This document shows, one piece after another, positions 42,410 to 53,673 of a stretch of 64,000 nt of DNA. The stretch is taken from NCBI GenBank assembly GCA_023091665.1, contig JALJCQ010000026.1, positions 310,001 to 374,000 on the forward strand, written 5' to 3'. This DNA comes from Pythium myriotylum. Lineage: Eukaryota > Oomycota > Peronosporomycetes > Pythiales > Pythiaceae. The translations under genes were made by a program, and so were the position numbers. Every line of letters starts with the position of its first letter. The stretch's first letter is position 1. Below the pieces are notes generated by a model, which saw only the letters and a list, made by a program, of their open reading frames with translations, ran no database searches and was not told the origin of the DNA.

Positions 42410-43699
42410 GGGTCCCACGAACTTTTTGGGTTCAGAATCCATTTCCTAGAAAAACCAGGATTCCGAGGTTTTACTAGAATCCATTGTTGCAGCAACTATG
42501 GATTCTGCTCTCTTAAAGCCGGAATCTGGAATCCACAGCCCTCTATTTGTGACAGGATTCGTTCCGACCGACCGACCAATTTGGTCCGATTCCACGGATT
42601 CGTCGATTCTGACTGCTGATTGAGAATAAATGTCTAACCCAAACCCCACAGGAATGGAATCGAAGGTAAGAATTGCGCCCTTGAGTAGTGATTAATTAGA
42701 GGTTCAAGATGCCTTATTTCGTTGGTGATTCATCCCATAATGACTCATCGTGTCAGTCATATCAGTCCACTTTGGTAGACGGACTTGAAGCGCAATATCT
42801 TGTGAGGGTGGCGGTTTGTTGGGATGTGGCACACATCGCAAACTGCGCACTGCCCAACAACCACACCAACAACATCAGTTCAACTCTTCTCGACCATGTT
42901 GCCCCCTGCTGCTGTCAGGGAGCGATCGCCAACTTCAGCGTGCCCGAAGGATTCGCTTTGAGGCCCCCAGCTGACGGCGAGACCTCCGTCATCTTTGACT
43001 GGGGCGTGCGAGTGGAGTACGAGGACAGCGGCAAGCTGTATTTGGCGTGGATCTGTCTTGCCAATGAGGCCTGCCGTTCGACTACGTGTAACGTCTTCGT
43101 CTTGTCGGGCGGGAAGACGTCCAGGGCAACGAAGCATCTTCGCATTGATCATCAAATTGTGCAAGACTGCTGTCGAGCAACAAAGGAAGCGAAAGGAGCA
43201 CGGCGAAGTGAAGGAGCTAGAGTCGTCTGGCCTATTCCGCAACAACCCACAGCGCCTCGCGTTGCTTTTGGAGGCTCGTCGGATTTTCCGAAACAACATG
43301 ATGTTTCATTTCTATGAGTTGAAGGACTCGCGCATTACTCTCAAAATGATGGTAATCCCGTGAGTGATAGTCTTGTGGTGGCTGATCAACAAGCTGTCAG
43401 TTGAGCTCGTCCTTGCCTAAAACAATGGTGAGTTGCTCTAAAACAACGCCCGCAAATCTTCTTCATAGACATGTTTTGTCCAATCATCACAATAAATTAT
43501 TTTTGACGAATTATACGAATGTAACACTCAATTTCTCAGAATCGATCAGAATCCGCGGAATCCTAACTGAAAACTGGCGGATTCCGCGGTTACTATCTGC
43601 TACGTCCAGAATCCACTTTGGTCCGGAATCCGGATTCCTGGGTACATTGGATTCTGGATTCTAGCTCAGAATCGGATTCTGAGTCGCTTCGTGGGACCC
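42410..43699 (+). mobile_element. hAT-like element with BED-finger fragment
   Basis: The ends are inverted copies of GGGTCCCACGAA at 42410-42421 and 43688-43699. Inside each end, the first 200 bp or so carry many GAATCC/GGATTC hexamers in both orientations, about seven on the left and nine on the right, like the subterminal transposase sites of hAT elements. The interior encodes a BED zinc finger. I find no clear target duplication, so the exact outer limits may be off by a few bases. Confidence 0.65.
42709..43363 (+). pseudogene. hAT transposase N-terminus with BED zinc finger, frameshifted
   Basis: The frame from 42709 includes SGKLYLAWICLANEAC and then GGKTSRATKHLRIDH, a C...C...HxxxxH BED finger as found at the N-terminus of hAT transposases. 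About 15 codons later the reading moves to another frame (KLCKTAVEQQRKRKEHGEV, SSGLFRNNPQRLALLLEARR), which is typical of oomycete hAT proteins after the finger. It ends at 43363 without the catalytic domain. The finger binds DNA in active relatives; here the gene is truncated and shifted. Confidence 0.6.
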
Positions 43700-44364
43700 T
43701 TAGGCTCACCCAGCAGAAGTGGGAGATCGGTGGAAATGCATATTTGGAACAAGGAGGATTCAATCACTCGACACTAAACAGTATTTTGCGTATACGAAGA
43801 CTCGTTAAAACCGATACCTTGTGATACACATGTTAATATGATGCTTGTGGAGAAAGGGAAATTTGGTGTCTCGTCCTGTCTGTAGTGCGGGAAGTGAACC
43901 CACTATGCTTCTGGTGTTCGCTATCGAGAGGGAAGGCGGTACTTCTGGCTGTAGCCATGGCTGGCTGGTCTTCTCCTGGCGGCCAGGATGGGCCTTTTAA
44001 GTTCGGAGCTTTCGTCGCTCGCGATGGCTGATCGCGAAGAGAGGACCTGGCGTGAGTTGCCGATGGTAAACAGACTGCTGGCGCTGGACCAGTCCTCGCG
44101 GGTAAATTACGTACAGTCTCCATCTCCTCGCACAAGGTCTTGCCTGACACTGTTGGACGATTAGATGCGACGACCCGATGGACTCATCCATTGATGCTGC
44201 TGACTCGCTTGGAGTCAGCACCACCAAGCTTCTCCCCGCTGAGTTGTCCTTGGACAACTCGGGGGTGTCCGTGTACGATGGACAAGCCAATCGAGGACAA
44301 GTCTCACTTACGAACAGAAGCCGAATATGGCTGACACTGGATACGTTTTATATTAGAATTCGCT
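43700..44364. other. Intergenic region
   Basis: Nothing recognisable lies between the hAT-like element and the stop codon of the next block B gene. Confidence 0.5.
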
Positions 44365-45909
44365 TTACGCCACACCCGCTTCTTCTCTCTCTTCGATGAT
44401 CTGTGCTGTTTGCTCGACGGCCAACTGATACGTTTGCTCGGCCTGCACGCATAGTTCGTTGATCTGCTTCCAGAGCTTCAAGCGCTCGACTGTCGCTTGC
44501 ATCGAGTACCTCCGAGCGATCGCCTCCTCCTCGGCTGTCGGGATCGCATGGACCTTGCCGTCCATGTTGAAACTCTCGCTGCTCGTAGTCGTAGACGAGC
44601 CCATATCCGAAATGTCCGTGGAGTCGAGCGACGAGATTGTGCTGTAGGTGCCTGCGCGTGAGTGCCCGCCGAGAGAGTGCATGGGTGTGGACGGGTCTTC
44701 GTCCGATCGGACTCGGTCAAATGGCTGGACAAACTCGTAGACGCCGAGCGTCGTGCCTTTTTCCATGTGCTGCGCGGTAGTGATGCAGCGCTTGCAGACT
44801 GCGACACCTTTGTACGTCAGTTCTTCTTTCTTGTAACCAAGCACGAGCTTTCGGTTCGTGATACACGCGTAGCAGACTTTTGCAGCGCAGATCTCACAGG
44901 TTGACAGCGTCCGTAATGCCGACAAAGTTCGATCGCACTGTTGGCAGACAGATTGCTTACTTCGCTCGTTGATGGTGTTGATGATCATCTCACTAAACGA
45001 CTCACGCGAGGGCCGCGGTGGCATTAGCTCAGACATGATATTCGGCGATGCGTGGGCGCGTGCCGCCTGCATCCACACGAGCTTCTTCTTCATGGCGTAC
45101 TCGGTGATCTTGCACACAGACGAGAGCCCCTCTGCTACCTGGCCCTCGGTCAGCTTCGCAGGTAGATCTCCCGCCGGATCCCATACAGTCGTGCTGAAGA
45201 TTTCGACGACGCCCGGCGATACTTGCCGATACAGCACAATCGCTGAATATCGTGACCGCAGGATGTTTTGTGATGACAGAGCTGGAACCTCCGGCAGGTT
45301 CACCGAGTGGTAGAGCGTGTACCCGACCTTATGGAACTTTCCGTCGTGAAAAAGCTCACGGAAGCCTGAGGCCTCGACGTATGTCATGTCGCGGGCCTTG
45401 ATCAGGTTTCCCAAGTACGTGCTTCTCGCCGACCACTTGAGTCCGACGTACGTGAATGGCTCATCAACCGTGGGAATGCGGATGTCGCAGAGCGTCTTGT
45501 GGTGGTAGAACGTGTCCTGGATGCTGAGCGACTTCATGAGCATGGCTGTCTCGGTCGCTGCGCAGGCCGCGTACATGCAGTCCTCAAGCGAGCCCATGGT
45601 CGTGCCAGTCATACAGAGCTTCACGGACGGAGCCCAGTCGGCAGTCGCGAGCACCTCCTCGGATGCAATCTCTGGGTTGAGTGGCATCTCGAGCGCGGTC
45701 TTGAGGTTGCGGTCTCGCACGGCGTAAACGTTGAGGTGTTCCTTGCGTTTGACGAGTCGCCATTTGCGCACGTCGAACTTGAGCTCGTTGCGTACGAACT
45801 GACCGTACTTGTGGAAGGCCTGGTCCAACACGGCCATAGCGAGGCTCTCGTAGTCTCGGCATTTGTCGCGGCCGTAGGGCAGCGGCAGTTTGTACGGGAA
45901 TTCAACCAT
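44365..45909 (-). CDS. FYVE-like/START-like family protein, block B, complete (514 aa)
   Basis: The ATG at 45909 gives MVEFPYKLPLPYGRDKCRDY, aligned with the other block B starts. The open frame extends further: an ATG at 45990 would add 27 residues (MRPTPQLGYVHF...) and cannot be excluded. The START-like part has YVGLKWSARSTYLGNLIKAR and VGYTLYHSVNLPEVPAL. The finger starts at residue 322 (CQQC, CEIC, CYAC, CKRC). A serine-rich linker and helix ERLKLWKQINELCVQAEQTY close the protein. It is the nearest relative of the 42219 gene, and the two look like a tandem duplicate pair. Confidence 0.86.
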   Translation of the reverse strand: MVEFPYKLPLPYGRDKCRDYESLAMAVLDQAFHKYGQFVRNELKFDVRKWRLVKRKEHLNVYAVRDRNLKTALEMPLNPEIASEEVLATADWAPSVKLCMTGTTMGSLEDCMYAACAATETAMLMKSLSIQDTFYHHKTLCDIRIPTVDEPFTYVGLKWSARSTYLGNLIKARDMTYVEASGFRELFHDGKFHKVGYTLYHSVNLPEVPALSSQNILRSRYSAIVLYRQVSPGVVEIFSTTVWDPAGDLPAKLTEGQVAEGLSSVCKITEYAMKKKLVWMQAARAHASPNIMSELMPPRPSRESFSEMIINTINERSKQSVCQQCDRTLSALRTLSTCEICAAKVCYACITNRKLVLGYKKEELTYKGVAVCKRCITTAQHMEKGTTLGVYEFVQPFDRVRSDEDPSTPMHSLGGHSRAGTYSTISSLDSTDISDMGSSTTTSSESFNMDGKVHAIPTAEEEAIARRYSMQATVERLKLWKQINELCVQAEQTYQLAVEQTAQIIEEREEAGVA

Positions 45910-46887
45910 CTTGGTGGATTTCTCCTCGCGTTTGCGCGGGACTGGACTGTTCGCGAAGTGTACGTACCCGAGCTGCGGCGTGGGACGCATTGGAATTGGG
46001 TGGGGGAGGAGGAGGGAGCTGTATGGCGACCGGCGCGATTTGCAACGCGGTCGCCGACGAGCAGACGCGGCGGCGGTCTCCACAATTCAGGGCTGATGCA
46101 TCGATAGACTCGGCGGTTGATTAGTCAAATCGAATTTAGGATTATGTCCTAAATGTGATCCTAGTATGCGTATTATTGGTTTTCGTTTAGGAAATGTATC
46201 CTAAAACATGTTGTTCTTGGTGAAGACATCCTAGTTTTGTTGTGTGGTTGACCTCGGTCGGGAGACCGTGGGACGTGTTCCCGTGGGAACGTCCAGGTCT
46301 GCAGCTGACTTGCGTCGCGCGCTCGTGGCAGTCGATAAACTTCTATATATTAAACATTTCTTTTACTTGTTGGTATCATATTGAAATATTTAACGAGTCC
46401 GAACCTCTCGAAGATCTTGTATAAATCGATATCACACTGTCCAGCTGCACGAGATGATGGGAAGGTCTTGGCTGTGTTGCTGGAGTGACGACTGTCATCT
46501 GCAAGCCGGTGGCTCACGTTTCAGGAGATATGGAAGCCTCCATCCATCCGGAGATTCTGCAAGGCAGGCAATCTGTGGCGGTCGCTGGACCATTATTTTC
46601 CGTCCTTGTCCCGACCGGGATTCAGTCTTTTGACCCACGATTCATGGATTCCAGGTGCTGTGTCGTCAGGAAGACAGTCTTCCACACATCCAAGAGAGAG
46701 CATAGGTGGCTAACTTTGCGCGAACCACCCAGACGTGGCAAACCAGATCGCGGGCGACACGACCGGATCTCCGCTCGAGCACCTGTTTGGGGTTTTGTTT
46801 GTGAAGGGGAGTGAATACACTTGATGCTTGCGCATCGTCTCAATAAATCGTGCATCTTTTCGTTCAGCTTTCAATCTAAGTAGTAGG
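45910..46887. other. Intergenic region between block B genes
   Basis: Around 46135-46230 there are several copies of TAGGAT/ATCCTA in both orientations ('taggattatgtccta', 'gatcctag', 'atgtatcctaaaac'), which may be an old MITE. Otherwise nothing is recognised. Confidence 0.4.
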
Positions 46888-48426
46888 TCAGAAGAGTTCT
46901 CTCTCCTGGATGACGTTCTGCGTCTGCCGCACAGCGAGGCGGTACGTCTCCTCGGCCTGGAGACACAGCTCATTGATTTGACGCCAAAGGCGTAGTTTCT
47001 CGGCGGTGGCCTCGTCCGAGAACCGTTTGGTTGTGGGCGTGCTCGTGTGGTCCGGCTCAACACCGATCACGTCCTCTCCCGCTCCCGTCGAGCTGATGTC
47101 TTGATTTGTGTAGAGCATGGTGGGTCGTGGCGGTTGCGGACCATCCACCGACGACACTGACCGCTCTGTGGACGCGGTAGATGACTGGCGATGCGGCGTG
47201 GGACGCTTCAGGTTGGTTTCCGGCTCTTCGAACTGGGAGCGGACGCGGTCGAAAGGCTGTACGAATTCGTACACAGCCAACGCTGGGGCGTTGTTCATGT
47301 TCTGAGCCGTGTGGATGCAGCCCTTGCAGATGATGACCGGCTTGTACACGAGCTCGTCCATCTTATGCCCAAGCACAAGTTTCCGTGACGTGATACATCG
47401 AGAGCAGACTTGCGTCGCGCAGATCTCACACGACGTCAGTGATCGCAACGCCGAGAGGCTACGCGAACATTGCACACAGTTCACTCTAGTCGAGAACTTT
47501 TCGCTGAACGACGGTCGAGGCGCATGCCACGTCTGCAAAAATCCGGACGTGGCATTTGGCGCTCCATATGCACGTGCTGCCTGCATCCACACGAGCTTCT
47601 TCTTCATCGCACTCTCGGTTACTTTGCACACGGCGATGAGCGCTTCGGCGGCCTGAAACGCCGTTACTTTAAACATAAGCTCGCCGTTCGGGAACAACGA
47701 CGTCGTGTTGAAGACTTCGACGACGCCTGGAGCGGCCTGTCGATACAACACAATCGCCGAGTATTTTGATCGCAGGATTCCCTGGGACTCGAGCGGCGGA
47801 ACGTCCGGCAGCTCGACCGAGTGGTAAAGCGTGTAGCCGACGCGTTCGTATTCGCCGTTGTGAAACACTTCCCGAAAACCATTCGACTCGATGTAGACCA
47901 TATCGCGGGCCTTGATCAGCGAAGCAACGTAAGGCGAGCGGCACGACCACTTGAGACCAACGTACTTGAACGGATCGTCAACAGTCGGAATCGTGATATC
48001 CTTCAGCGTGCGGTGGTGGTAGAAGTCGTCCCGGACCGTCATCGACTTCATGAGCATCGACTCTTGAGTCGGCGATGCTGCGCCGTACATCGCATCCTCC
48101 ATTGTGCCGAGAGTCGTGCCTGTGACAACAAGCTTGACCATCGGCATCCAATCGGACTGTTCTCGAACTTCGGGCGACGCGACTGTGGGCTCCAGAGGCC
48201 GGTGGAGTGCGCTCGGAGGGAATTTTTGCCGCGAGTAGTAGATCTTCACCTTCTCGCGCTTCTTCACGAGCTTCCACTTGGACGGATCGAGGTGTAATTC
48301 GCCCCGCAGATACTGCTCGTAGACCTCAAAGACCTGGTCACGTACGGCCGTGGCGACCTCCTCGTACTCGCGGCAGAGCTCACGCGAGTACGGTAGGGGA
48401 AGCTTGTAGGGGAGATCGATGCCCAT
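46888..48426 (-). CDS. FYVE-like/START-like family protein, block B, complete (512 aa)
   Basis: The start MGIDLPYKLPLPYSRELCRE at 48426 aligns with the family. An upstream in-frame ATG at 48642 would add 72 residues with no counterpart in relatives and is not preferred. START motifs include YVGLKWSCRSPYVASLIKAR and VGYTLYHSVELPDVPPL. The finger starts at residue 317 with CVQC, then CEIC, CSRC, CKGC, followed by IHTAQNMNNA. The linker is rich in Ser/Pro/Thr. The helix EKLRLWRQINELCLQAEETY ends the protein. It pairs with the frameshifted copy at 51161-52692, with which it shares GHKMDELVYK-type wording. Intact and probably functional; ligand unknown. Confidence 0.87.
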   Translation of the reverse strand: MGIDLPYKLPLPYSRELCREYEEVATAVRDQVFEVYEQYLRGELHLDPSKWKLVKKREKVKIYYSRQKFPPSALHRPLEPTVASPEVREQSDWMPMVKLVVTGTTLGTMEDAMYGAASPTQESMLMKSMTVRDDFYHHRTLKDITIPTVDDPFKYVGLKWSCRSPYVASLIKARDMVYIESNGFREVFHNGEYERVGYTLYHSVELPDVPPLESQGILRSKYSAIVLYRQAAPGVVEVFNTTSLFPNGELMFKVTAFQAAEALIAVCKVTESAMKKKLVWMQAARAYGAPNATSGFLQTWHAPRPSFSEKFSTRVNCVQCSRSLSALRSLTSCEICATQVCSRCITSRKLVLGHKMDELVYKPVIICKGCIHTAQNMNNAPALAVYEFVQPFDRVRSQFEEPETNLKRPTPHRQSSTASTERSVSSVDGPQPPRPTMLYTNQDISSTGAGEDVIGVEPDHTSTPTTKRFSDEATAEKLRLWRQINELCLQAEETYRLAVRQTQNVIQERELF

Positions 48427-49600
48427 GTCTTGTTGCGTCGAGTCTCTCGTGGCGCAAATCCGCAACTGGCCCCATGTGGGTGAGCATGCTGCTGAGAATT
48501 CTACGCGGCTGCGATCAGCGACGCTGGACGGGACGACAGGCGTCCGCTGGCGTGAAATCGATTGAGGCGTCGGCTCTCTCTCAGTGTGGTAGCCTGCCGA
48601 ATTCCGGTCGTCAGGGCTCTTCACACTGCCCACATGTTTCATCTGTCATCAGCCGAAAAAACAAATTCTACACCATTTTTGCGTTAAACAGCTTCTGTGC
48701 AGCGCTGTGTAATACATTCAGAGACACGATGATTTCAACTTAGACGCGATTCGGTGGAAAAATTATGTATACGGTACTGTACTGTACGACGAAGCCGAAC
48801 TAGACGCGAGACGTCACGCCCAGGTGCACTTCGAGTATAGGATGATCATCAAATTCAAGTTCCAAGGCATACAACTCGTGCCGAACGGCGGTGCGGTGTC
48901 TAGAACGAGTAGTGAACACGAAGAACCACCACAGACATAACAGAACTCACCCGTCGCCTCGACTCAAATTGTTGATAGAGAGTTTACAGGTCACTTGTCT
49001 CATAGTATCTCTGCTTCTATTGTACAGTATGAGCATGCGTCTCCACTTCACTCACAAGATTGGTGTGTCGGTGAGTGGAAAGACTGAGCGGATTCCACAT
49101 CGATGCCCACTCCATTTGACACTCAAATAAGCGTAATATCGAGGTATCGGAGTCGAAGGTACGGTTCCAGAACATTGAATTCAGACATCACCGCCGCAAA
49201 GAGTGGCCATACACCGATACGCAATGCTGAGGGTTGTGTTCTTGAGAGCTTTTGGACCAGGACTATCTCTCCATGCTCACCCACGCCAAACTGAATGGGT
49301 GCAACTTGTCCAGTGATCTAGTCGCGGTGGTTTATCAAGTCATGACCAATCACTCAAAATCAGTGTCTTGACGCAAGTGATTCACTGAATGCTGAAGAAT
49401 GTATTGTTTCATGAACTAACTCTGGTTGCGCCCACAGCTCATGGCCATTCTTTACGAAGACACAGTACAGATTGCAGCCATTGGCCTGCGTGATCAAAAA
49501 GCAACAGGTGGCCCTTCCTCTTGCGTCACTCATTCATGAGTCATCCACGGTGAGATGAGATTGCGTGCGTGTGAGGGAGTGAGCATCCACTACGGATTCC
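48427..49600. other. Intergenic region
   Basis: No gene, element end or RNA structure is recognised here beyond short frames. Confidence 0.45.
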
Positions 49601-49631
49601 TGAATCCAATCGAGTTTGGACGTGTCATGCA

Positions 49632-50147
49632 ATGTGGGAAGCAACGCGTCAGGTGTGCGCAAACGGATCCAAGGTCGTGCCATGCAACAAAGGCGAGATG
49701 GTCGCCGCCAGGTACAAGTCGACTGGCCAGACTCGACATGGGGCGTTGAAAGACCTCGTGACGTCATTCGTTGCCAAGCAATTTGTCGAGAAAGACAGAA
49801 CCGTGATCATCTGGCGCATGTGCTATAGCTCGGCGCACGATGACACCGACACATCCTTGCAAGCTCTCACGGATGAGACTGGCTGGACGGTTACGACCAA
49901 AGTGCCCAAGGGAGTACCAAATTGCACGCCAGGAACCGCAGTCGCGCAAACGTGTGGTCATACTGTACCGTTGTTGATGGAAGGCGACGTTGCAGACGCC
50001 GGCGTGCGCGCGCAGCTCGCAATCGGTGAGTTCACCAACGTCGTGCTGAGCGCGACTGAGCTGCACATCAACCGGTTTGAGAACGTGAAAAAGGGGAATT
50101 ATTATAATTGGTACCGGTACCAACTATGCTGCCAAACAGCTCGATAG
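49632..50147 (+). pseudogene. Possible fragment of a START-like (M96-type) protein
   Basis: The frame includes LVTSFVAKQFVEKDRTVIIW, then LQALTDETGWTVTTKVP and GTAVAQTCGHTVPLLME. This wording resembles the C-terminal START-like part of oomycete M96 mating-specific-like proteins (VEEDRxVIVWR...DETGWxVV). It lacks an evident N-terminal partner, and the upstream sequence changes frame. It has no zinc finger and is not a member of the surrounding family. I treat it as a degraded, unrelated START-like relic; this could be wrong. Confidence 0.35.
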
Positions 50148-51160
50148 CAAAAAACACGCCTGCATCGTCCTCAATTTTGAGTTGTCGTCGTCCTCCTCCT
50201 CGTGCAAATGCGTGTTTCATTGTGTCGTCCTAGTGTATGAGATCGCTCAATTGATAGGAGGACGATCTCTGATCCAAACCTGGACACAAGGCGTGACTGG
50301 AGATCGCAAGGGTCGCCGACTGGAGAGCTATTGATATCGACGGTTCTCATCAACTCAGCATGGGTTATCAATACCAGATCTTGATAGAGTTAGTGAACGC
50401 TCACCTCCGCATCTTTAATCATCTCCATCTCAAGAGCTTGGGCGTGTGAGATGGTGTCGTAAAAATTAACAGTGGTTTCGAAAGATCACATCGAAGCTGA
50501 CTTCGTGCAACTACTGTAAATCTTGATCTGGAAACTAAAATCAAACACTCATATTTCTGCATTGTGTATTTACTGCAGCGAGATGATCCATGATCCTGGC
50601 TCTTCACAACGCGACAATGTTTGTGGCAAGCCCAAAGGTTAAAGAGGGCGCACCACTTGGTACAGTACTAATACGTCACTATTCAATGACTTTTCTCATG
50701 AGGTTCATGTAGTCTTTTCTGTTCGTTACGAGATTGGAGGCCATTCCGGCGCTCACACTCAGCCACACCAGTCCACGTTCCGCAATCACTGATGTTTTGT
50801 TACTCGCTCGAGGCATTGTCGCGAACAGGAAGAAGTCGCTACAACTGTGTGGGACCAGACTTTCTTCATCACCTGTACGTCGACCGAGAAAAAAAAAACG
50901 TTCACTGCTCCAAGTGCTGGTCCCAGAGCGCATATACCTGTGAATGCCTTGATATGTACGGTGCCAGAGTCTGGGACTGGAGTATGTCGACAACTCTAAT
51001 CAGAAATCGTCGAAGTCTTCAACATGACGTCACTATGCCCGTGCGGAGAGCTCATGTCCAAATCCTACGCGTACGCGACAGCACGGGCCAGCAAGAACTC
51101 AGTTTCAATTCGAATTCACCAGATATCCCAGGTGTTCAACGACCTTCATTCAAGAGTACA
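50148..51160. other. Intergenic region
   Basis: No recognised features other than a short A-run near 50888. Confidence 0.45.
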
Positions 51161-52692
51161 TTACGATGAAAGATAAGACTGGAGGTGGGCGACATCTTGC
51201 GTTTGGCGGACGGCTAGACGGTACGTCTTCTCTGCTTGAAGACAAAGCTCGTTGATCTGACGCCAAAGCCTCAACTTCTCAGCTGTGAGCCCCTCCGCAA
51301 GACTATTCGCCCGCGTTTGGCTTACTCGGTCCAGTTCCACCTCCATGACCCATCCACTTGCTCGACTCCCTTCGCTTTGTTCGTCTGCAAATTCAGAAGG
51401 GGGACGGTTCGCTTCTTCGTCGACCAGGAACCCAGAGCTAGTGGTCGTCGTTGTCAAAAACGATTGACTATTGGTCAGTCGCTCTATCTTTCCTTCTTCG
51501 ACTGACTCGAACTCTGGGCGCATGTGGTCAAACGGTTGCACAAACTCAATTCTCGAGCGTTATCCATGTTTTGTGCAGTGTGGATGCAGCCCTTGCAAAT
51601 AGCGACCGACTTGTACACCAGCTCGTCTATCTTATGCCCCAGCACGAGCTTCCGAGAAGTAATGCAGCTAGAGCACACATCGGTCGCACAGATCTCGCAC
51701 GTTGCAAGCGACCGGAGAGCTGAAAAGCTTCGCGAGCACTGTATGCACGTTGCCCGGCTGGCCAACCTTTCGGTGAAAGACTCTCGTCTGCTTTGCCACT
51801 TCGGAACGAAACCGGCCATTGCGAATGGCGCTCCATACGCGCGTGCCGCTTGCATCCACACGAGCTTCTTCTTCATCGCACTTTCAGTCATCTTGCATAC
51901 AGATTTCAGTGCCTCGGCGGCTTGAAATGCCGTTACCTTAAACAGAAGATCGCCATTCGGGAAGAGCGAAGTGGTGTTGAAGACCTCGACAACCCCAGGA
52001 GCCGCCTGACGGTACAGGACTATAGCCGAGTATTTGGACCGAATGACATGTTGCTCATCAAGTGGGGGCACATCAGGTAGCTGGACCGAGTGATATACTG
52101 CATACCCAACGCGCTCGTACTCTCCATTGTGAAGCACGTCACGAAATCCTGTGCACTCGACGTAGACCATGTCACGGGCCTTGATTAAAGATCCGATATA
52201 AGGTGCTCGGCACGACCACCGGAGCCCGACGTACGTGAACGGATTCTCGACTGTAGGGATCTGGATATCGCAAAGTGTACGATGAAAGTAGAAGTCATCC
52301 CGTATGGTCATCGACTTTATGAGCATTGCCTCTGGAGTTGGACACGCTGCGCCGTACATTACATCGTCGAGGGTACCAAGAGTCGTCCCAGTGAAGACGA
52401 GTTTTACCATTGGCATCCAGTCGGCCTGCCCGCGCACTTCAGGAGACGCAATTGTGGGCTCCAGAGGGCGATGCAGGGCGCTGGGAGGAAATTTCTGTCG
52501 CGAGTAGTGGATCTGAACGTCCTCGCACTTTTTCACGAGCTTCCACTTGGCCGGATCAAGGAAGAGCTCGCCGCGCAAGTACTGCTCGTACACTTCGAAC
52601 ACCTGATCACGCACTGCCATCGCGACTTGCTCATATTCGCGGCGCAGCTTCCGCGGGTACGGTAGAGGCAGCGTATACGGGTACTCAACCAT
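51161..52692 (-). pseudogene. FYVE-like/START-like family gene, block B, frameshifted near 51547
   Basis: From ATG at 52692 (MVEYPYTLPLPYPRKLRREY) the frame covers the whole START-like region and the complete finger (CIQC, CEIC, CSSC, CKGC). Just after NMDNAREL a deletion of about 10 bases, where relatives read LAVYEFVQPF, moves the ribosome into a frame that ends at 51484. The correct frame resumes at EFVQPFDHMRPEFE and continues to the normal helix EKLRLWRQINELCLQAEKTY and stop at 51161. As it stands, a 402-residue protein with finger but without linker and helix could be made. Both halves are otherwise well preserved, so the lesion is recent or a sequencing error. Confidence 0.85.
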
Positions 52693-53673
52693 GCTGTATT
52701 CTTCGTTGAGGAAGCAAAACAAGAAGTGAGGTTCAAAGCCCCCCAATTCCTACTTTAATGGCTTCCTTGACACGATCATCCGAAAAGGCGAGGTATTCCC
52801 GCTTCCCGGCGCTCCGAACGATCCTGACGATCGTTCGTGATTGATGGCTCGCTCGACGGCATCAAGCCGCCGAACTCTCGGAAACTTGATTACGACTGTT
52901 TGGTGACGTCCATTGAGAACATCCGAGTGAGTCATTTGACAGTGAGGAATATAGGATTCCATCGAGCCAAGCACAGTACATACTGTAGTTGATCAAGAGA
53001 CTTTTGAGCCCCGCCTTCAAGAGTCGGGTTAGCTACGAATTTTTCGAGGAATCAATACGTACTGCTGAAGCGATGGATGTGCTGCAGCTGCGGGGGCGGT
53101 GAGAACGGACGGGTGTTATCGTTGAAGAACTTACCACGACAGCTGCTCTTGTCTTTGTTTCCCACCAGTGTACAGCGCAAATATAAATAGGATTTGCATA
53201 CAGCATGAGTTCGCGACAATCTGATCCGCTCAATACCCATATAATGTATAGACTGAAAGAATCCCTTCACAAGCATTGACGTCACATCCATCTGTGGACC
53301 AACTCGGCGTTGGACTACGCGAACAAGCCAGCAAGTTCGTCACCTCGAATCTCATTGTCCTCGTGGGGCTGCTGCTGTACCATCTAAAAAATCGGAGAAT
53401 GTCCTAGACTCCGCGTCAAGTTCTAGAGAGGTTCAGCATTCTAATAAAAACAATGCGCGCTGTTGTGCTGGAATTAGAGATTAGACATTGGACTTGATCA
53501 TCCCTATCTCCTCACGGTCAACACAACGCACACGTACATGGACATGATGTTCGCAAAACACCAATGCTGTTTTTTTTTTCGCGTAGCTGAGTATTTTTAG
53601 AATAATGTCCTTATTAGGGACATGTCTTCAGAGTATAATTGACACAAATACACTGTTAGGGACTCCACAGTTA
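52693..53673. other. Intergenic region
   Basis: It holds short frames only; a T-run at about 53571-53579 is the only notable feature. Confidence 0.45.

Noticed and set aside
48427..48642. 72-residue extension on the 46888-48426 gene starting at an upstream ATG
   Set aside because: Relatives start at the position of 48426 and the extra residues show no conserved motif.
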